Part shown: positions 1 through 11,582 of the stretch, in pieces
Numbering within the stretch: the first letter of the stretch is position 1
Layout of the letters: each line of letters begins with the position of its first letter
DNA from: Epinephelus fuscoguttatus
Taxonomy: Eukaryota > Chordata > Actinopteri > Perciformes > Serranidae
Direction: 5' to 3'
Length of the DNA stretch: 64,000 nucleotides
Assembly: GCF_011397635.1 (NCBI RefSeq)
Contig: NC_064755.1
Location: 39,228,059 to 39,292,058, forward strand
The notes under the pieces: generated by a model
The model's database searches: none
Seen by the model: only the letters and a program-made list of their open reading frames with translations
What the model was told of the DNA's origin: nothing
Program-made: the position numbers and the translations under genes

Positions 1-3
1 ACC

Positions 4-358
4 TTAAAGTGTGCGCTATATTTAGAATATTTTCACTGCTTTACCTTACCTCCAGCTGCTGGTCTACCGCTGCCTTTATCACTTAGTTTGTTTGTGTTAT
101 TGTGTGACTGTAGCATTTTAATGGGTTTGTTTGGAATCACCAAAGTTACACTAACACAAACTAACTGTCTGGTGGAGGCAGCAGTAGACCAGCAGCTCCT
201 GTGTTCAGTGAGCTAAAATTACTGTTTTTGTCAATGGAGTCTGGCTTTGGCAAGAGCATAGATGGGGAACTGAAGCTGTTAACAGTTTCCCTGTCAGAAC
301 GGGCTGTCTGATGGAAAGGTAAAGTGGTGAAAATATGCTTAATATACTGTACACTTAA
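4..358. repeat. TTAA-flanked foldback element (MITE-like)
   Basis: The two ends are inverted copies of each other: 1-50 pairs with about 318-362, and 51-110 pairs with about 149-201. The ends read TTAA-AGTGTGCGC on the left and GTACACT-TTAA-like on the right, so a TTAA target duplication is plausible. It lies in the intron upstream of the first prdm11 exon in the window. No protein is encoded. The remaining intron to 739 shows nothing recognisable. Confidence 0.6.
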
Positions 359-739
359 ACTGATATTGATTTTTTTAGGTGTCTAAAATACATTTTTCTG
401 CAGCCCCCCTCCACAGCAGTACAATGTTTAGCTTTCGTGTTGGACTCCTGCCAGCTTCTTTAAACAGGAGGCGTGCCGACTGACATCTACTGTAGGTAAT
501 ATACTGACTATGGATGGGTACCTCATATGACCCCACTTCAAAAAGTCTGAGCTATGGCTTTAAGATCTGGTCTCTGCTGAGTGTTTTTATTTCTTTATGA
601 TGTATCCAAAAAACCTTCTACATTCTTTTAGGTTTAGGGTTTAAAATGTGTAAAAAAAACTGACCTCAGTATATTTTTTAAAGAGCTGTTAGAGGTAAAG
701 ACCTGACATGATGTTAATACTTTGATATTTGTCCTCCAG

Positions 740-3700
740 TCTGTGAGGAGTGCCAGGACTATTTCCAGAAGGAGTGTCCGTCCCACGGGCCCCCGCTGTT
801 TGTCCCCGACACACCTGCGGCCCCAGGGTCGGCCAACAGGGCGGCGCTCACCGTCCCGTCAGGCCTGGAGGTCTTCACCGAGGGGAACGAGGTGGATGTC
901 CGCTGCCTGGATCCAAACATCCCTAAGGGGGCGGTGTTCGGCCCGTACGAGGGAGAGCTGGTGTCCAAGGACAAGTCCTCCGGCTTCTTTTCCTGGATAG
1001 TAAGTTTAACTGGTCCAAGACCAGTTTAGAACCAGTCTAAACATGCTCCAGTCACAGTTTATAACCAGGTTCAAACCAGTGCAGCTGTAAACTAGTTTTC
1101 TGTTTATTGTGACATTCCAGATTGTTGATTTTAACAACACGTATCAATCCATCGATGGCAGCGATGAGACCAAAGCCAACTGGATGAGGTAACACTTTTT
1201 ATTTTAATATACAATAATTTGACATTATGTAAAACTCTGCATGTGTGTGCACTAAATACTGATATAATAAGCTGTGTCAGAGCTGAGATAATCAGTAGAT
1301 GGACAGACTGTTGGTTTTTTGTGACCCGCAGGTTCGTGCGGACCTCGTCAGAGGAGATCGAGAGGAACTTGACAGCGTTTCAACGTGGTAAAAACATTTA
1401 CTTCAGAGTGTGTCGGACGCTAGCAGCAGGAGAGAAGCTGAGGGTCTGGTACAGCGACGACTACATCAAACGACTTCACTGTGTCTCTCAGGAGAGCATC
1501 GACCGCAACCTGGACACAGGTGAGACAGACACAGAGAAGCTGAGCTGGACAGGCAGTTCCTAATTTTTCAGCTCTGGGAATCAGCTGTTGTTCCACTGAC
1601 AGGCAGCAAGCTGTTTCTGATCAACACCTATTTTCCACAAGATCTAAATAAAGCTGTAAATGCAGCATTTGTTGAGAGTGTGAGAGGTGCTTGGTCAGTA
1701 CAGTGTTGTAGTTTATGTGTTCAGTAATTTCATTTAATTCATCCTGTGTATGTTTAACAGTAAGCTCTGCTCACTTTGTCATTTTTTTTTTTTTTTGTCC
1801 AGATTTGTCTCTTTGTGTCTGATGCACCTGAGCTGCTGGTTCGATTTGGACTCTGCCTATTTTTTACTTAAATTTTTCCTCAGAATGTCATTATTTGACA
1901 AATTTGAATAAAACTGAGTCACACCTGTATGTGAAGACTATTTAATACGTCACAGTTTGAGCTCTGAGCTCTCCAGCAGGTGGTGCTGTTGTCACACTGA
2001 GAGCTCTGTTTTGTTAGCTCTGACATTCTCAGGGAAAAATCAACCTTAATCCTGACACTGTGGTGAGTTTTGTTTAATCGAAATAGAGCAACAGCAGAAA
2101 GTGCAGTAATGTGTCATTTGAGGACTGACTCTGGATCTGCTCCATAGACTGTTAATAATGGAGCTGTCTGAATTATTAGATGTAGACTGTGGCTATAAGC
2201 CTGCCACTGGACAGCTGATTTCAGTATGCCTTTCAGTATGCCAATACCCTATTCTGGGATTTGCGTGTCAAGGTTTCCAAATCCCCTTACGCTATGGGAA
2301 ACAACAACAACAACCTCCAAGTTGCAACTTGCATGCTGAAAATGGCACATTTTGATGAAGATTTGGATTGTTTAAAAAATAAAAGTAACGCACTCCAAGA
2401 ATTATGATGAGGTGCTAATCAGTGGCAATAGACTTGATTGTAGAAAAGAAGTGTCACACACTCTGGCTCCATAGGCATTTCTTTTATTTTGATGACATGT
2501 CCGCCTTTGGGCCTTCTTCAAGAACAACAAACATATTGAAGATTGTGCAGTAAGACATATCTGCTTTGTTGTTATAGTGAATTGTAAAGAAAAGCAGAGA
2601 CTCCGTCTCGCTGGACTCTCATGCCCAATGTTGATCTGTTTGCTGACAGAGCCAATCGAAGCTGATTTTTTAGCATTTTATTAACTTGCATGCGCCAGTG
2701 ACAGTGACTTCATTAATGTACCGATCTGTTCCACTTCACACTGGTGAGCTCCTCCAGAGCTAAAGTACAGTCTAGCCTCGCCTCAGGGCACTGATTATCA
2801 AATTATACCTTTTTATTAGGAAAAGTTGAATCACATAGTGACATACGACTGTTTGTTCTGTTCTCCGACTTTTTTGTAGCTTTTTCATTTGTGGGGCCAT
2901 TTTTACACAGTGCTTGCCTCACCATGTGTAAATGTTCCACCATAACATGTTCAGCCCTGACACTGTTTTGCAAGAACACTGTTGCTGCATCCTGGGCTTA
3001 GTGCCACACAAGACGACTGTGATTGAGTTGAAGAAACAATAACAAGCCCCTATAGCAGAAAGATAATCTGTGATTCAAGACCTTCCTATGGCACTGTCAC
3101 AGCACTGTGGAGATAGGTGACTACACGAGACTAATAATGGAGAAGAATACAAAAACTGATTTTCTGACTACAGCTGAAAGCCCAACACTTAAGTCAAACT
3201 TATGTTGATTTCAGTTTTGAGGCCCTTCAAGCACCAGGAGACTTATTATCCTTATAGACATTCACTTCAATGTCCAGTTTACATATGAGTCAACATTTAA
3301 ATTAAATGACAAATGAGTACCAAATCAGAGAGTTAGTTTGAAAATGTACAATGATGGACCAAGCCATAAAACATTTATCAGAGCATGTATTCAAACAACC
3401 GTCTGTGTTTGGAGAGTTACTGCCTCAAGCAAAGAGTTCAAGTATCTTGGCGTTTTTCTCGAGTGAGGGTAGAATGGAGCATGAGATGGATCAATGGTTT
3501 GGTGCAGCTTCTGAATGATGCGGGCGCTGTGCCAGACCGTCGTGGTGAAGAGGGAGCTGAGCCGGAATGCAAAGCTTTCGATTTACTGGTCCATCTACGT
3601 CCCAGCCCTCACCTATGGTCATGAGCTCTGGGTAGTGACCGAAAGAATGAGACTGCAAATACAAGCGGCTGAAATGAGTTTCCTCTGTGGGGTGGCTGGG

Positions 3701-6700
3701 CTCAGCCTTAGAGATAGGATGAGGAGCTCAGGCATCTGGAGGGAGCTCGGAGTAGAGCCGCTGCTCCCTCGCATTGAAAGGGGTCAGTTGAGGTGGTTTA
3801 GGTATCTAATTAGGAACCTCCTGGGCTCCTTAATGTGCCCGAGGCGAGCATTGGTCCAAAACAGCTAAATGTACTGTTTTTAATGATCCTCAGATGTCTT
3901 GCTGACCTCATAATCAAGCTGTTGTGGTTGTGTATTCTCGAAAAACAAAAGTTTATGACGTGTGAGATGCAGCCCATCAGTTTGAAAGTCTTGACTGATT
4001 TCCTCTGATGATACTCAGAGTGGTTATCAGTTCTCCGGAGTTGCAGATTTTTATAACTAATAAACCTGTTTTGTTGCAGATACCGAGAAGCCGACAGTCC
4101 TGCCCAACATTCAGAAGGACCTTAAATCTTCCTGCCTGCAGTCAGCTCTGCAGGGCAAACCCAGCCCCAGTAAACAACCCAGTGAAGAGTCCGACGGTCA
4201 GCCTCCCACCAAGAGGAAGAAGATCGACCTCATCTTCAAAGACGTCCTGGAGGCTTCTCTTGAGGACTCCAGTAAGTCTTCCCTCCAAAGTGAGTGCAAA
4301 GCGCCAGTCCTCGGGTCCGGGTTCATCTCGTCTGAAGGCGGCTTTAACGTACCAAACCTGAAGGTGGAGGAGAAAGAGGAGGAGAACCACAACAGTGAGG
4401 AACCCTCCACCTCCTTCTGCCCCAACTGTGTCAAACTGAAGAGGAGGATCCAGGAGCTGGAGGAGGAGCTGTCCCGAGTCAGAGGAGAACGAGGCAACGT
4501 GTTTGTTTCATCAATGTCAGAACAGATCCAGGCGCAACACAATCAGGCCCCGCCCCATCCTGAGCAGGGCCCTGTCGAGGATTTTCAAGGTACATTCTGA
4601 AAATGATGGTTGGGACTGGGGTTGGGTGATTGGACAAATATGCAGTGCTGGTTGTTGTGGGTTTGGGGGGGGGGTTATAATTTTATTTTGCTGATTTAAT
4701 GGCCTGCCTCCTTGAGAATTCAACTGGGTAAATAATTAACCTGTAAAGCACAATTCAAAGTTTGTGTGATTGGAGTTGGTCCCTATTATGGGCAGTAACT
4801 TAATGTCCATTAAGACTTCTGGTTACTGTCCAATTGATTGGTGCAGACCCCTAGGAAGTGACACAACACGCTTGCTGCAGTATGTCAGCACATCATCCAT
4901 GTCATCAAATGTCTTTACGAACTTTCATGGCAATCCATTCCAATTCTTGCTGAGATTTAATCTGGATCATCAGACATTACCATCCACAGAGCCATCCTGC
5001 TGGCATGGCTCAAAATGGCTTACACAGTCCTTTACATTGTGCAATGTAACTAAGTAAGACAGAGCACTTTTTAGCAGCCAGCCAATGGTGGCTGCTGCTG
5101 GATACCTGGAGCTGTGTGACTGAATGAACCATAGTTATCATGAATTTAATAGAAAACAACCTGGAGGCAAAATATTACTAGTATTTGTTGTTGTTTTCAT
5201 GAATTTAGACTGTATTACTAGTTACCTATTAAGTAGCGTACAGTTTATGGACAGTGTTAAGCTAACGTTTGTAACTTTCCCTGTTGTCTTCAGCAAGCTG
5301 CGAGACATATCTGAACATACTGTTGCATCAGCAACTTTCTAACATCAAGGGTTTAACGTTAAGCAGCTGTTAGCTAACATTCTTTCTGTTTCTTTCAGAC
5401 CATGCTAATTTCTTGGGGTGGGCATTTTAAGTAATACCCATATTCTAGTACTCCCATTACAATAGTATAAAGTACTCGACTAGTAAAAAAAAAAAAAAGA
5501 CAAAAAACGTAAGAATAGGCATGTGAATTGGACAACAATCGAAAATAAGTGCAATTCTATGTTTATTTATTGAACAACCAGGCTTCAATTACCCTGTTAA
5601 AGGGCCAGTGTGTAATATTTGTCATGGTTTATTGTCAATCTGAATCTGAATCTGAATATTCTACCCATTAACATGTTTATATAAGTGTATAATCGCTATA
5701 AAATAAAATTTGTTTGGTTTTCGTAGACTTATAATTATGCTTTTATATATATATACATAGCAAGGGCCTTGCTTTAGAGAGGTCGCCATCTTGCGCCGCC
5801 ATGTATGTAAGGCAGCCTGAGTGGACAATCCAGCCAGCCAGAGAACGCGTTTCGCGTGTATAAATAAACCAACGAAGACAGCGGGAGGAAGGAAGAAGGA
5901 GGAGGAAACAGCAGAGAGTGTTAGTAGTTCGTCGATGGAGAGTAGTGAAAGGTTTTTTTAGTTATAAAGTTTGCGAATGGACCACACTTACCACGCAACA
6001 GGAGAGATTGAACCCGAATCGTCATCTGCAAGGAAAAGAAGATGCAAGTTCACTCCTTGTGATGCACTCTCTGCGGCGCTTTTCCTCCTGATGATATATC
6101 TCCCCAACGATGGTAGCACCGAATCCCATTCTGTGCATTCAGCCTCTCTTCTCGCCCGCTCAGTGTACTCCGGCTCTCATCTGTGTACTCCGGCTCAAAC
6201 AGGTATGGCTCTGGATCTGTGTCCGCTACAAGAAACTCTTCAAAATCGCGTTCAAAGTCGTCCATTGCAGCTACTATAGTCCGGAGATATTGCTAGGCTA
6301 AATAAACAGCTGAGCTTTGTTTACAGGCTAAGTCAGTCAGTCAGTCAGTGTGCGGGCTGGAGATTGGCGGAGCAGAGAGGGGAGGGGGTACCCGCTAGGT
6401 ATTGTAAACGAGTACATGTGTATGAAGTGTGTCTGTTATGCTAGAAGAGTCAGAGTTTGGGACAGAGTCTTTTACCCCCTGGAGTGTTAGTTTTTGGAGT
6501 GCTCAAATAAACTGGCCATTTTCCCGAACGCTACTCTGGTCTCCTGCTCGAGAGGGATTCATTAAAATATTGTAACATGGTTTAGATTTCTAAATAAACA
6601 TTTACCTCGTCGCTAGATAGACCTACTCCTGAAAAACTTGTGTCTGTGCAAGGCGTTTTGTCCCTACGAGGCCACCGTCATTTACCCGATGGGAGGGGTG

Positions 6701-9572
6701 AGCGAGTGAGCCCTGCAATCTAGAATTTTACACATTGGCCCTTTAAACCATAAAGTCAAAGTTAAAATGAGAAATATCAGCAAACTTTCTGTTGCTGCTG
6801 TTACAGAGGTTAGACGCAGCACTGAATGTCTGTCTTTGGAGTCCACAGCTGCTCACAAACTCACACCGACAACAAAACAGCTTGACACTGTCATTAGATT
6901 TATTAACTGTTAGGTAATGTTCGAGAGAGTGGGGCAAGGAGGTGCCAAGTGAAGCAACACACTACGTGCAGCTCCACAGTGAAATAAGATTTCACCCATT
7001 TTAAATTAAAGAAAAATAGAAAAGTTATGCTCAAATGTGTTATGTTAGGCGATGATTACACTAAATATTGAACAAATACGTCACCCAAATTGATTACTTG
7101 AGTACTCATGCCCATCCTTAGTAACTACGGTTGGTAAAGTCATACACTGAGTATCTACTGACAGCCACCACAAGTTTGTTTTCATCACCACAGAAGGCCG
7201 GCCTCTCCATTCATCTGATTGGACAATGGGGAAAAAAAACACCAATGAAGGCAGACGCTTTTCCGCTCTGAGTTGAAGTTTTTTCAATTCATTTCAAAAG
7301 CAAGGAGCAAAAAGTTTCACTCTGATTGAGTACAACTACAAAAATCTGCTAAATCATGCTCTGTCTGAATGGGGCCTAAAGCTGGCAGCAGATGTTGAAT
7401 TTATTTTTCTTTGCAGTTATGGAGCCCTTGACGCCCACTCAGGTGGTCCTGGATGAAGACGACCAGGACGTGGACTCCGCTGATGAGTCAATTGCTGCAG
7501 ATCTGGTGATTTCTCCGGAAGACTCACTGAAGCTTTCCTCTGGAGGAGGCCGGCGGATTCGTCGCTTCAAGCAAGAGTGGCTGAAAAAATTCTGGTTCCT
7601 TCGCTACTCACCGACCCTCAATGAGATGTGGTGCCATGTCTGCCGCCAATACACCGTCCAGTCATCCCGAACCTCTGCCTTTATTATCGGCTCCAAGCAG
7701 TTTAAGATCCACACCATCAAGCTCCACAGTCAGAGCAACCTCCATAAAAAGTGTCTGCAGCTATACAAGTTGCGCATGCATCCAGAGAAGACTGAGGAGA
7801 TGTGCAAGAACATGATGCTGCTGTTCAATGCAGCGTACCACCTGGCCATGGAGGGACGGCCCTTCTCCGACCTCCGTCCACTGGCAGAGCTTCTGAAGAG
7901 GTGTGAGCTCAAAGTGGTGGACCAGTACATGAATGACGGAGACTGTCAGATCCTCCTCCACCACATCGCCCGGGCTTTAAAAGAAGACCTGGCTGAGAAG
8001 ATGCGTCTATCACCTTTCCTAAGTGTCATAATGGATGCCCAAAATGATGACCTTTTCTCAGACATGGTGGCAGTCTACGTTCAGTTCATTACCAACGAGG
8101 GCTCCCCAAACACAGAGTTCCTGTCCTTGCAGAGACTGAGCATGGCCAGTGTGGACGGATATCTGCAGGCTATGGATCGAGCCTTTGGCGTCCTCGGCCT
8201 CAGGTTTCAGGACTTGCTGGTGGTGGGTCTGGGGGTAGATGGCACCAACATCTCTACAGGAATGAGAGGCAACCTGTACATAGCTGTACAAAAGACTTTT
8301 CCATGGATTCTCTGCCTTCCGATCATGATCCATCGGCCCCATCTGGAGGTGCTGGATGCCATCAGTGGGAAGGAGCTCCCCTGCTTAGAGGATCTGGAGA
8401 ACAACCTCAAGCAGCTCCTCAGTTTCTATCGCTACTCCCCTCGCATGATGGCCGAGCTGCGATCCACTGCTCCAACACTGTCTGAGGAGACAGAGTTTCT
8501 TGGGGACATCAGAGCCATTCGATGGATCATAGGAGAACCAAATGTCCTTAACGCGCTCATCAAAGATTACCTGGAGGTAGTCGCCCATCTGAAGGAGATC
8601 AGCAGCCAGACACACAGAGCGGACGCTGCAGCCATTGCCCTTACCCTCCTCCAGTTCCTCATGGACTATCAGTCCGTAAAGCTCATCTACTTCCTCCTGG
8701 ATATCATAGCTGTTCTCTCACGATTAGCCTTCAACTTCCAGGGAGACTACCTGCTGGTGTCACAGGTGGAAGCCAAGATAGAAGAAGCCATTCTGGAGAT
8801 TGGACAGTTGGTGGACTGCCCTGGAGAGTATCTGCAGGAGTTTGAGGAAAACTTCCGTGAAAGTTTTAATGGCGTTGATCTGAAGAACCTGCGTGTAGCT
8901 GAGTCCAAGTTTCAATCCATACGGGAAAAGATCTGCAACAGGAGCCAGGGCATCCTGTCTCAGAGGTTGGATCTGCAGAGTCGCTCGTTCGCCAAAGCCT
9001 GCAAGGTCCTGGACCTGTCCACCTGGCCTCAGAACCAGGAGGAGCTACAAGCATACGGGGAGGAAGAAATCCAGGTGATATTAAACCATCTGGAGTCCGT
9101 TCCCTCTGCAGGTCAGGAGGGCTCCAGGACCGAGGCCAGGGGCAGCCTGGTGGTGGAATGGAAGGATCTGAAGGCAGACTACTACAGCATGAACGGTTTT
9201 AAGGAGGTCATCAGTCACATCTGCAGGTACAAGCAGCGCTTCCCTCTGCTGAATCGGATTGTGCAGGTTGTCAGAGTCCTGCCGAGTTCCACAGCCTGCT
9301 GCGATAAAGGCAGAGGTTCTCTTCAGAAGATGTGTAGAAACAATCGTTCCCGGCTGACTCTGGAGCAGATGAACGACCTGCTGACTGTGGCAGTGAACGG
9401 ACCGCCAATCGCTAACTTCGATGGGAAGCGAGCGCTGGACAGCTGGTTTGAGGAGAAGTCTGGGAGCAGTTACTCTCTGTCAGCGGAGATGTTGAACAGG
9501 ATGTCAGCTGGCGACCAGAAGTCTGTCTTACACAATGTCGACGTCAACACGGAGTTCTACTCTGACATCTAA
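740..9572 (+). CDS. prdm11: PRDM11, PR/SET-domain protein with hAT-like C-terminal exon (5' exons outside window)
   Basis: Five exons join in frame: 740-999, 1121-1188, 1332-1519, 4080-4589 and 7417-9572 (stop TAA 9570-9572), giving about 1060 residues. The first exon enters two bases into a codon, so the start lies upstream of this window. Exons 1-3 encode the PR/SET domain: a C-x2-C knuckle (CEECQDYF), [19 protein letters not shown] and LRVWYSDDY, all matching PRDM11 as I know it. Exon 4 carries [18 protein letters not shown], an acidic stretch, then SFCPNC followed by a short leucine/glutamate coiled coil, also PRDM11 signatures. Exon 5 adds a zinc-finger plus hAT-like region (separate entry). 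The family is known as nuclear, chromatin-associated regulators, with methyltransferase activity debated. Poly(A) candidates are AATAAA at 9716-9721 and 11788-11793. The identity of exons 1-4 is near certain. The junction to exon 5 is inferred from matching phase and the absence of another acceptor. Confidence 0.93.
2356..3427. other. prdm11 intron, probable old interspersed repeats
   Basis: No exon is visible. Around 2395-2545 the text resembles a transposon-type tail (cttcttcaagaacaacaaac), but I could not define its ends. Confidence 0.3.
3428..3868 (+). pseudogene. LINE (non-LTR retrotransposon) reverse-transcriptase 3' fragment, decayed
   Basis: The reading frame starting near 3515 encodes a run with [52 protein letters not shown] and [19 protein letters not shown]. 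This is the C-terminal end of reverse transcriptase seen in many fish LINE copies. Upstream, [11 protein letters not shown] followed by a stop continues the same protein in another frame, so the copy is frameshifted and has an in-frame stop. It is 5'-truncated and sits in the prdm11 intron between exons 3 and 4. I cannot assign the LINE clade with certainty. Confidence 0.8.
5597..6746. mobile_element. TTAA-flanked terminal-inverted-repeat transposon, copy A
   Basis: The element (5601-6742) starts AGGGCCAGTGTGTAA and ends with the inverse of AGGGCCAATGTGTAA. It is flanked on each side by TTAA (5597-5600 and 6743-6746). A second copy with the same ends and interior lies at 15478-16696. Both carry a minus-strand open stretch starting [12 protein letters not shown] (here 6265 down to 6050), apparently an N-terminal exon. 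TTAA duplication is typical of the piggyBac superfamily, but no transposase was seen, so superfamily membership is inference. It lies in the prdm11 intron between exons 4 and 5. Confidence 0.8.
6050..6265 (-). pseudogene. Acidic N-terminal exon remnant inside transposon copy A
   Basis: The minus-strand frame begins [20 protein letters not shown], followed by [10 protein letters not shown]. The counterpart in copy B (15896-16189) begins almost identically. After about 30 residues the two copies diverge or shift frame, so neither looks like an intact gene. I do not recognise the protein with certainty. It may be the first exon of a gene carried by the full-length transposon. Confidence 0.45.
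7417..9572 (+). CDS. prdm11: prdm11 last exon: BED/TTF-like zinc finger plus domesticated hAT-transposase-like domain
   Basis: This single exon encodes about 718 residues without interruption, so it is under coding constraint. In order it has an acidic leader, a finger-like segment WCHVCRQY with downstream H-x4-H (around 7630-7760), then a long hAT/RNase-H-like body. Degenerate hAT landmarks are visible: SVIMDAQND followed by [26 protein letters not shown], and [13 protein letters not shown] where active enzymes have a TRW-type motif. The C-terminus ([16 protein letters not shown] through DSWFEEKS) resembles the hAT dimerisation domain. The motifs look eroded relative to active hAT enzymes, so I infer domestication, not activity. 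A similar architecture occurs in ZNF862/C17orf113-type proteins. There are no terminal inverted repeats or target duplications around the exon, which argues against a recent insertion. Confidence 0.85.
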
Positions 9573-10026
9573 CAGGCCGACCCAGTGGTGTAGGGTTGCA
9601 ACAAAATAACACTACATCACTGAACTAACGATAACGACACCAGCGATTCCAAACCAGGGCTCCTTCTGCAGTTACCAGAGGCTACATGGAAAGATTGTGA
9701 TGCTCAGCTAATCTGAATAAATCTAAATTATGATTAAGAACACATATTATACATTTATATTTAGAAAAAATCAACACACAAATTTGGATGACAGGATTAC
9801 AAATGTGCATGATTCTGATCTGTAGTATTTTCACAATATCTTACCAACTATGGTAGTCGGACTGCACAAGACAAGCCACAGCTTTCCACCAATTAGAGTC
9901 AATCTATAGGTCGAGTAAAAATGCAGAAAACCTAGTTAGAAAAAGACTGTAGGGGAACGTGTGACATAAAAACGATTTGGAACCACTGAGCTGCATCACT
10001 GGGAAAACCTCAGCTGGATGGATAGA
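9573..10026 (+). other. prdm11: prdm11 3' untranslated region (likely)
   Basis: This sequence follows the stop codon. It is AT-rich and contains AATAAA at 9716-9721. From about 9640 to 10000 the text resembles a teleost interspersed repeat (CCAAACCAGGG near the start, GGAACCACTGAG near the end), so the transcript end could lie at either side. Confidence 0.4.
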
Positions 10027-11582
10027 TTACAAAACCAGCAGACCAGCCAAGGGGCCCAAATGTTCAGGGGGCCTTATGGGCTTCAGCTGCAAAATGAAAC
10101 ACAAAATGACCACAAAGACGCACAGAGACATAAATGCTAAACAACCACAGTGAGATGCAAAATGACTGAAGAGACACAACATAACTACAAAGAGACGGAA
10201 ATTACCACAAACAGATATTAAACAACCACAAAGAGATGCAAAATAAACACAGAGACATACACTGCACACACTGACTACGAACAGTGGCAAAACAACCAGA
10301 AGACGTGAAAGAACCACAAAGAGATGCAAAATGACTGAAGAGACAGAAAACAGCTACAAAGAGACACTAAATAACTACACATAGACTTAGAAATGACGTC
10401 AAAGAGAAGCAAGCAACCACAAAATGATGCAAAACGACAAGAGACACAAAATGTTTACAAAATGATGCAAGACAATGACGAAGAGATGCAAAACGATTGA
10501 AGAGATACAAAACAGCTACAAAGAGACACACATGGACCACAGAACAACCACAAACAGATGCCAAAAAACCACAAAGCGACACAAAACATTCACAGGCAAG
10601 CAAAATGACCATAGAGACATGCATCAACTTTAAAGAAATGCAAAACAACTATAATGGCATGCAAAAGAACCACAAAGATGTGTAAAATGACCGAGTTAAG
10701 AGTTAAGTTAAGAGACACATACTGACCACAAAAGAACTACAAAGAGATGCAAATCAATCACAGGGATGCAAAACAACCTCGAAGAGACACAAAATGACTG
10801 CAGAGACAAAAAGAAAACACAGAGATACAAAACAACTACAAATGCTTGCAAAACTACTACAACAAGATGCAAAACAACCTCAAAGTGATGCAAGACGACT
10901 ACAAATACACGTAAAACCACCACAACAAGATGCGAAACAACCACAAAGATGCAAAAGGACCTCAAAGAGAGACAAGTCAAAACGATCTCAAAGAAACACA
11001 AAACAACTACAGAGGCAAAAAAACACATGGAGACAAAAAACTACAAATACATGCAAAACTACCACAAAGAGATGACAAACAATTACAACAAGATGCAAAA
11101 CAACCTTAAAGGGGTGGAAGGATGACTACAAACAGAGGCAAAATAACTATAAAGAGACTCAAGTCAACCTCAATGAAACACAAAACGACTACAGAGGCAA
11201 AAAACAACTATAAATTCATGCAACACTACCACATAGAGATGAAAAACAATCACAAGATGCAAAACACCTGTAAAGAGGCGCATGATGACTACAAGCAGAG
11301 GCAAAACAACCACAAGGAGACACAAAACAACTACAAATACATACAAAACCACCACAAAAACACGCCAAACAACCACAGAGACATAAAAGGACCCTTAAAG
11401 AGACGCAAGACGACTATAAACAAAGGCAAATCAACCACAAAGAGATGCAAAACAAATTCACAAAACAGCTTGAAAGAGACAGAAATTGTTTACAAAATGA
11501 CACACAACAACCATAAAAAGACGCAGAAAACTACGAATACATGCAGAACAACCGCAAACGACCACAAACTACAAACTTATGT
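10027..11582. repeat. Degenerate tandem satellite of about 20-21 bp units (ACAAAGAGATGCAAAA type)
   Basis: About 1.55 kb of imperfect head-to-tail units alternate forms such as ACAAAGAGATGCAAAAC and GACTGAAGAGACACAAAA. Because unit length is near a multiple of three, long spurious reading frames appear on both strands. The same family in reverse complement occupies 36190-37195. No gene is present. Confidence 0.9.

Noticed and set aside
740..1000. Frame of 92 residues starting at 722
   Set aside because: It is out of phase with the PR-domain exon, whose correct frame reads CEECQDYF.
4008..4542. Frames on both strands over the fourth prdm11 exon
   Set aside because: They do not match the [16 protein letters not shown] frame that splicing selects.
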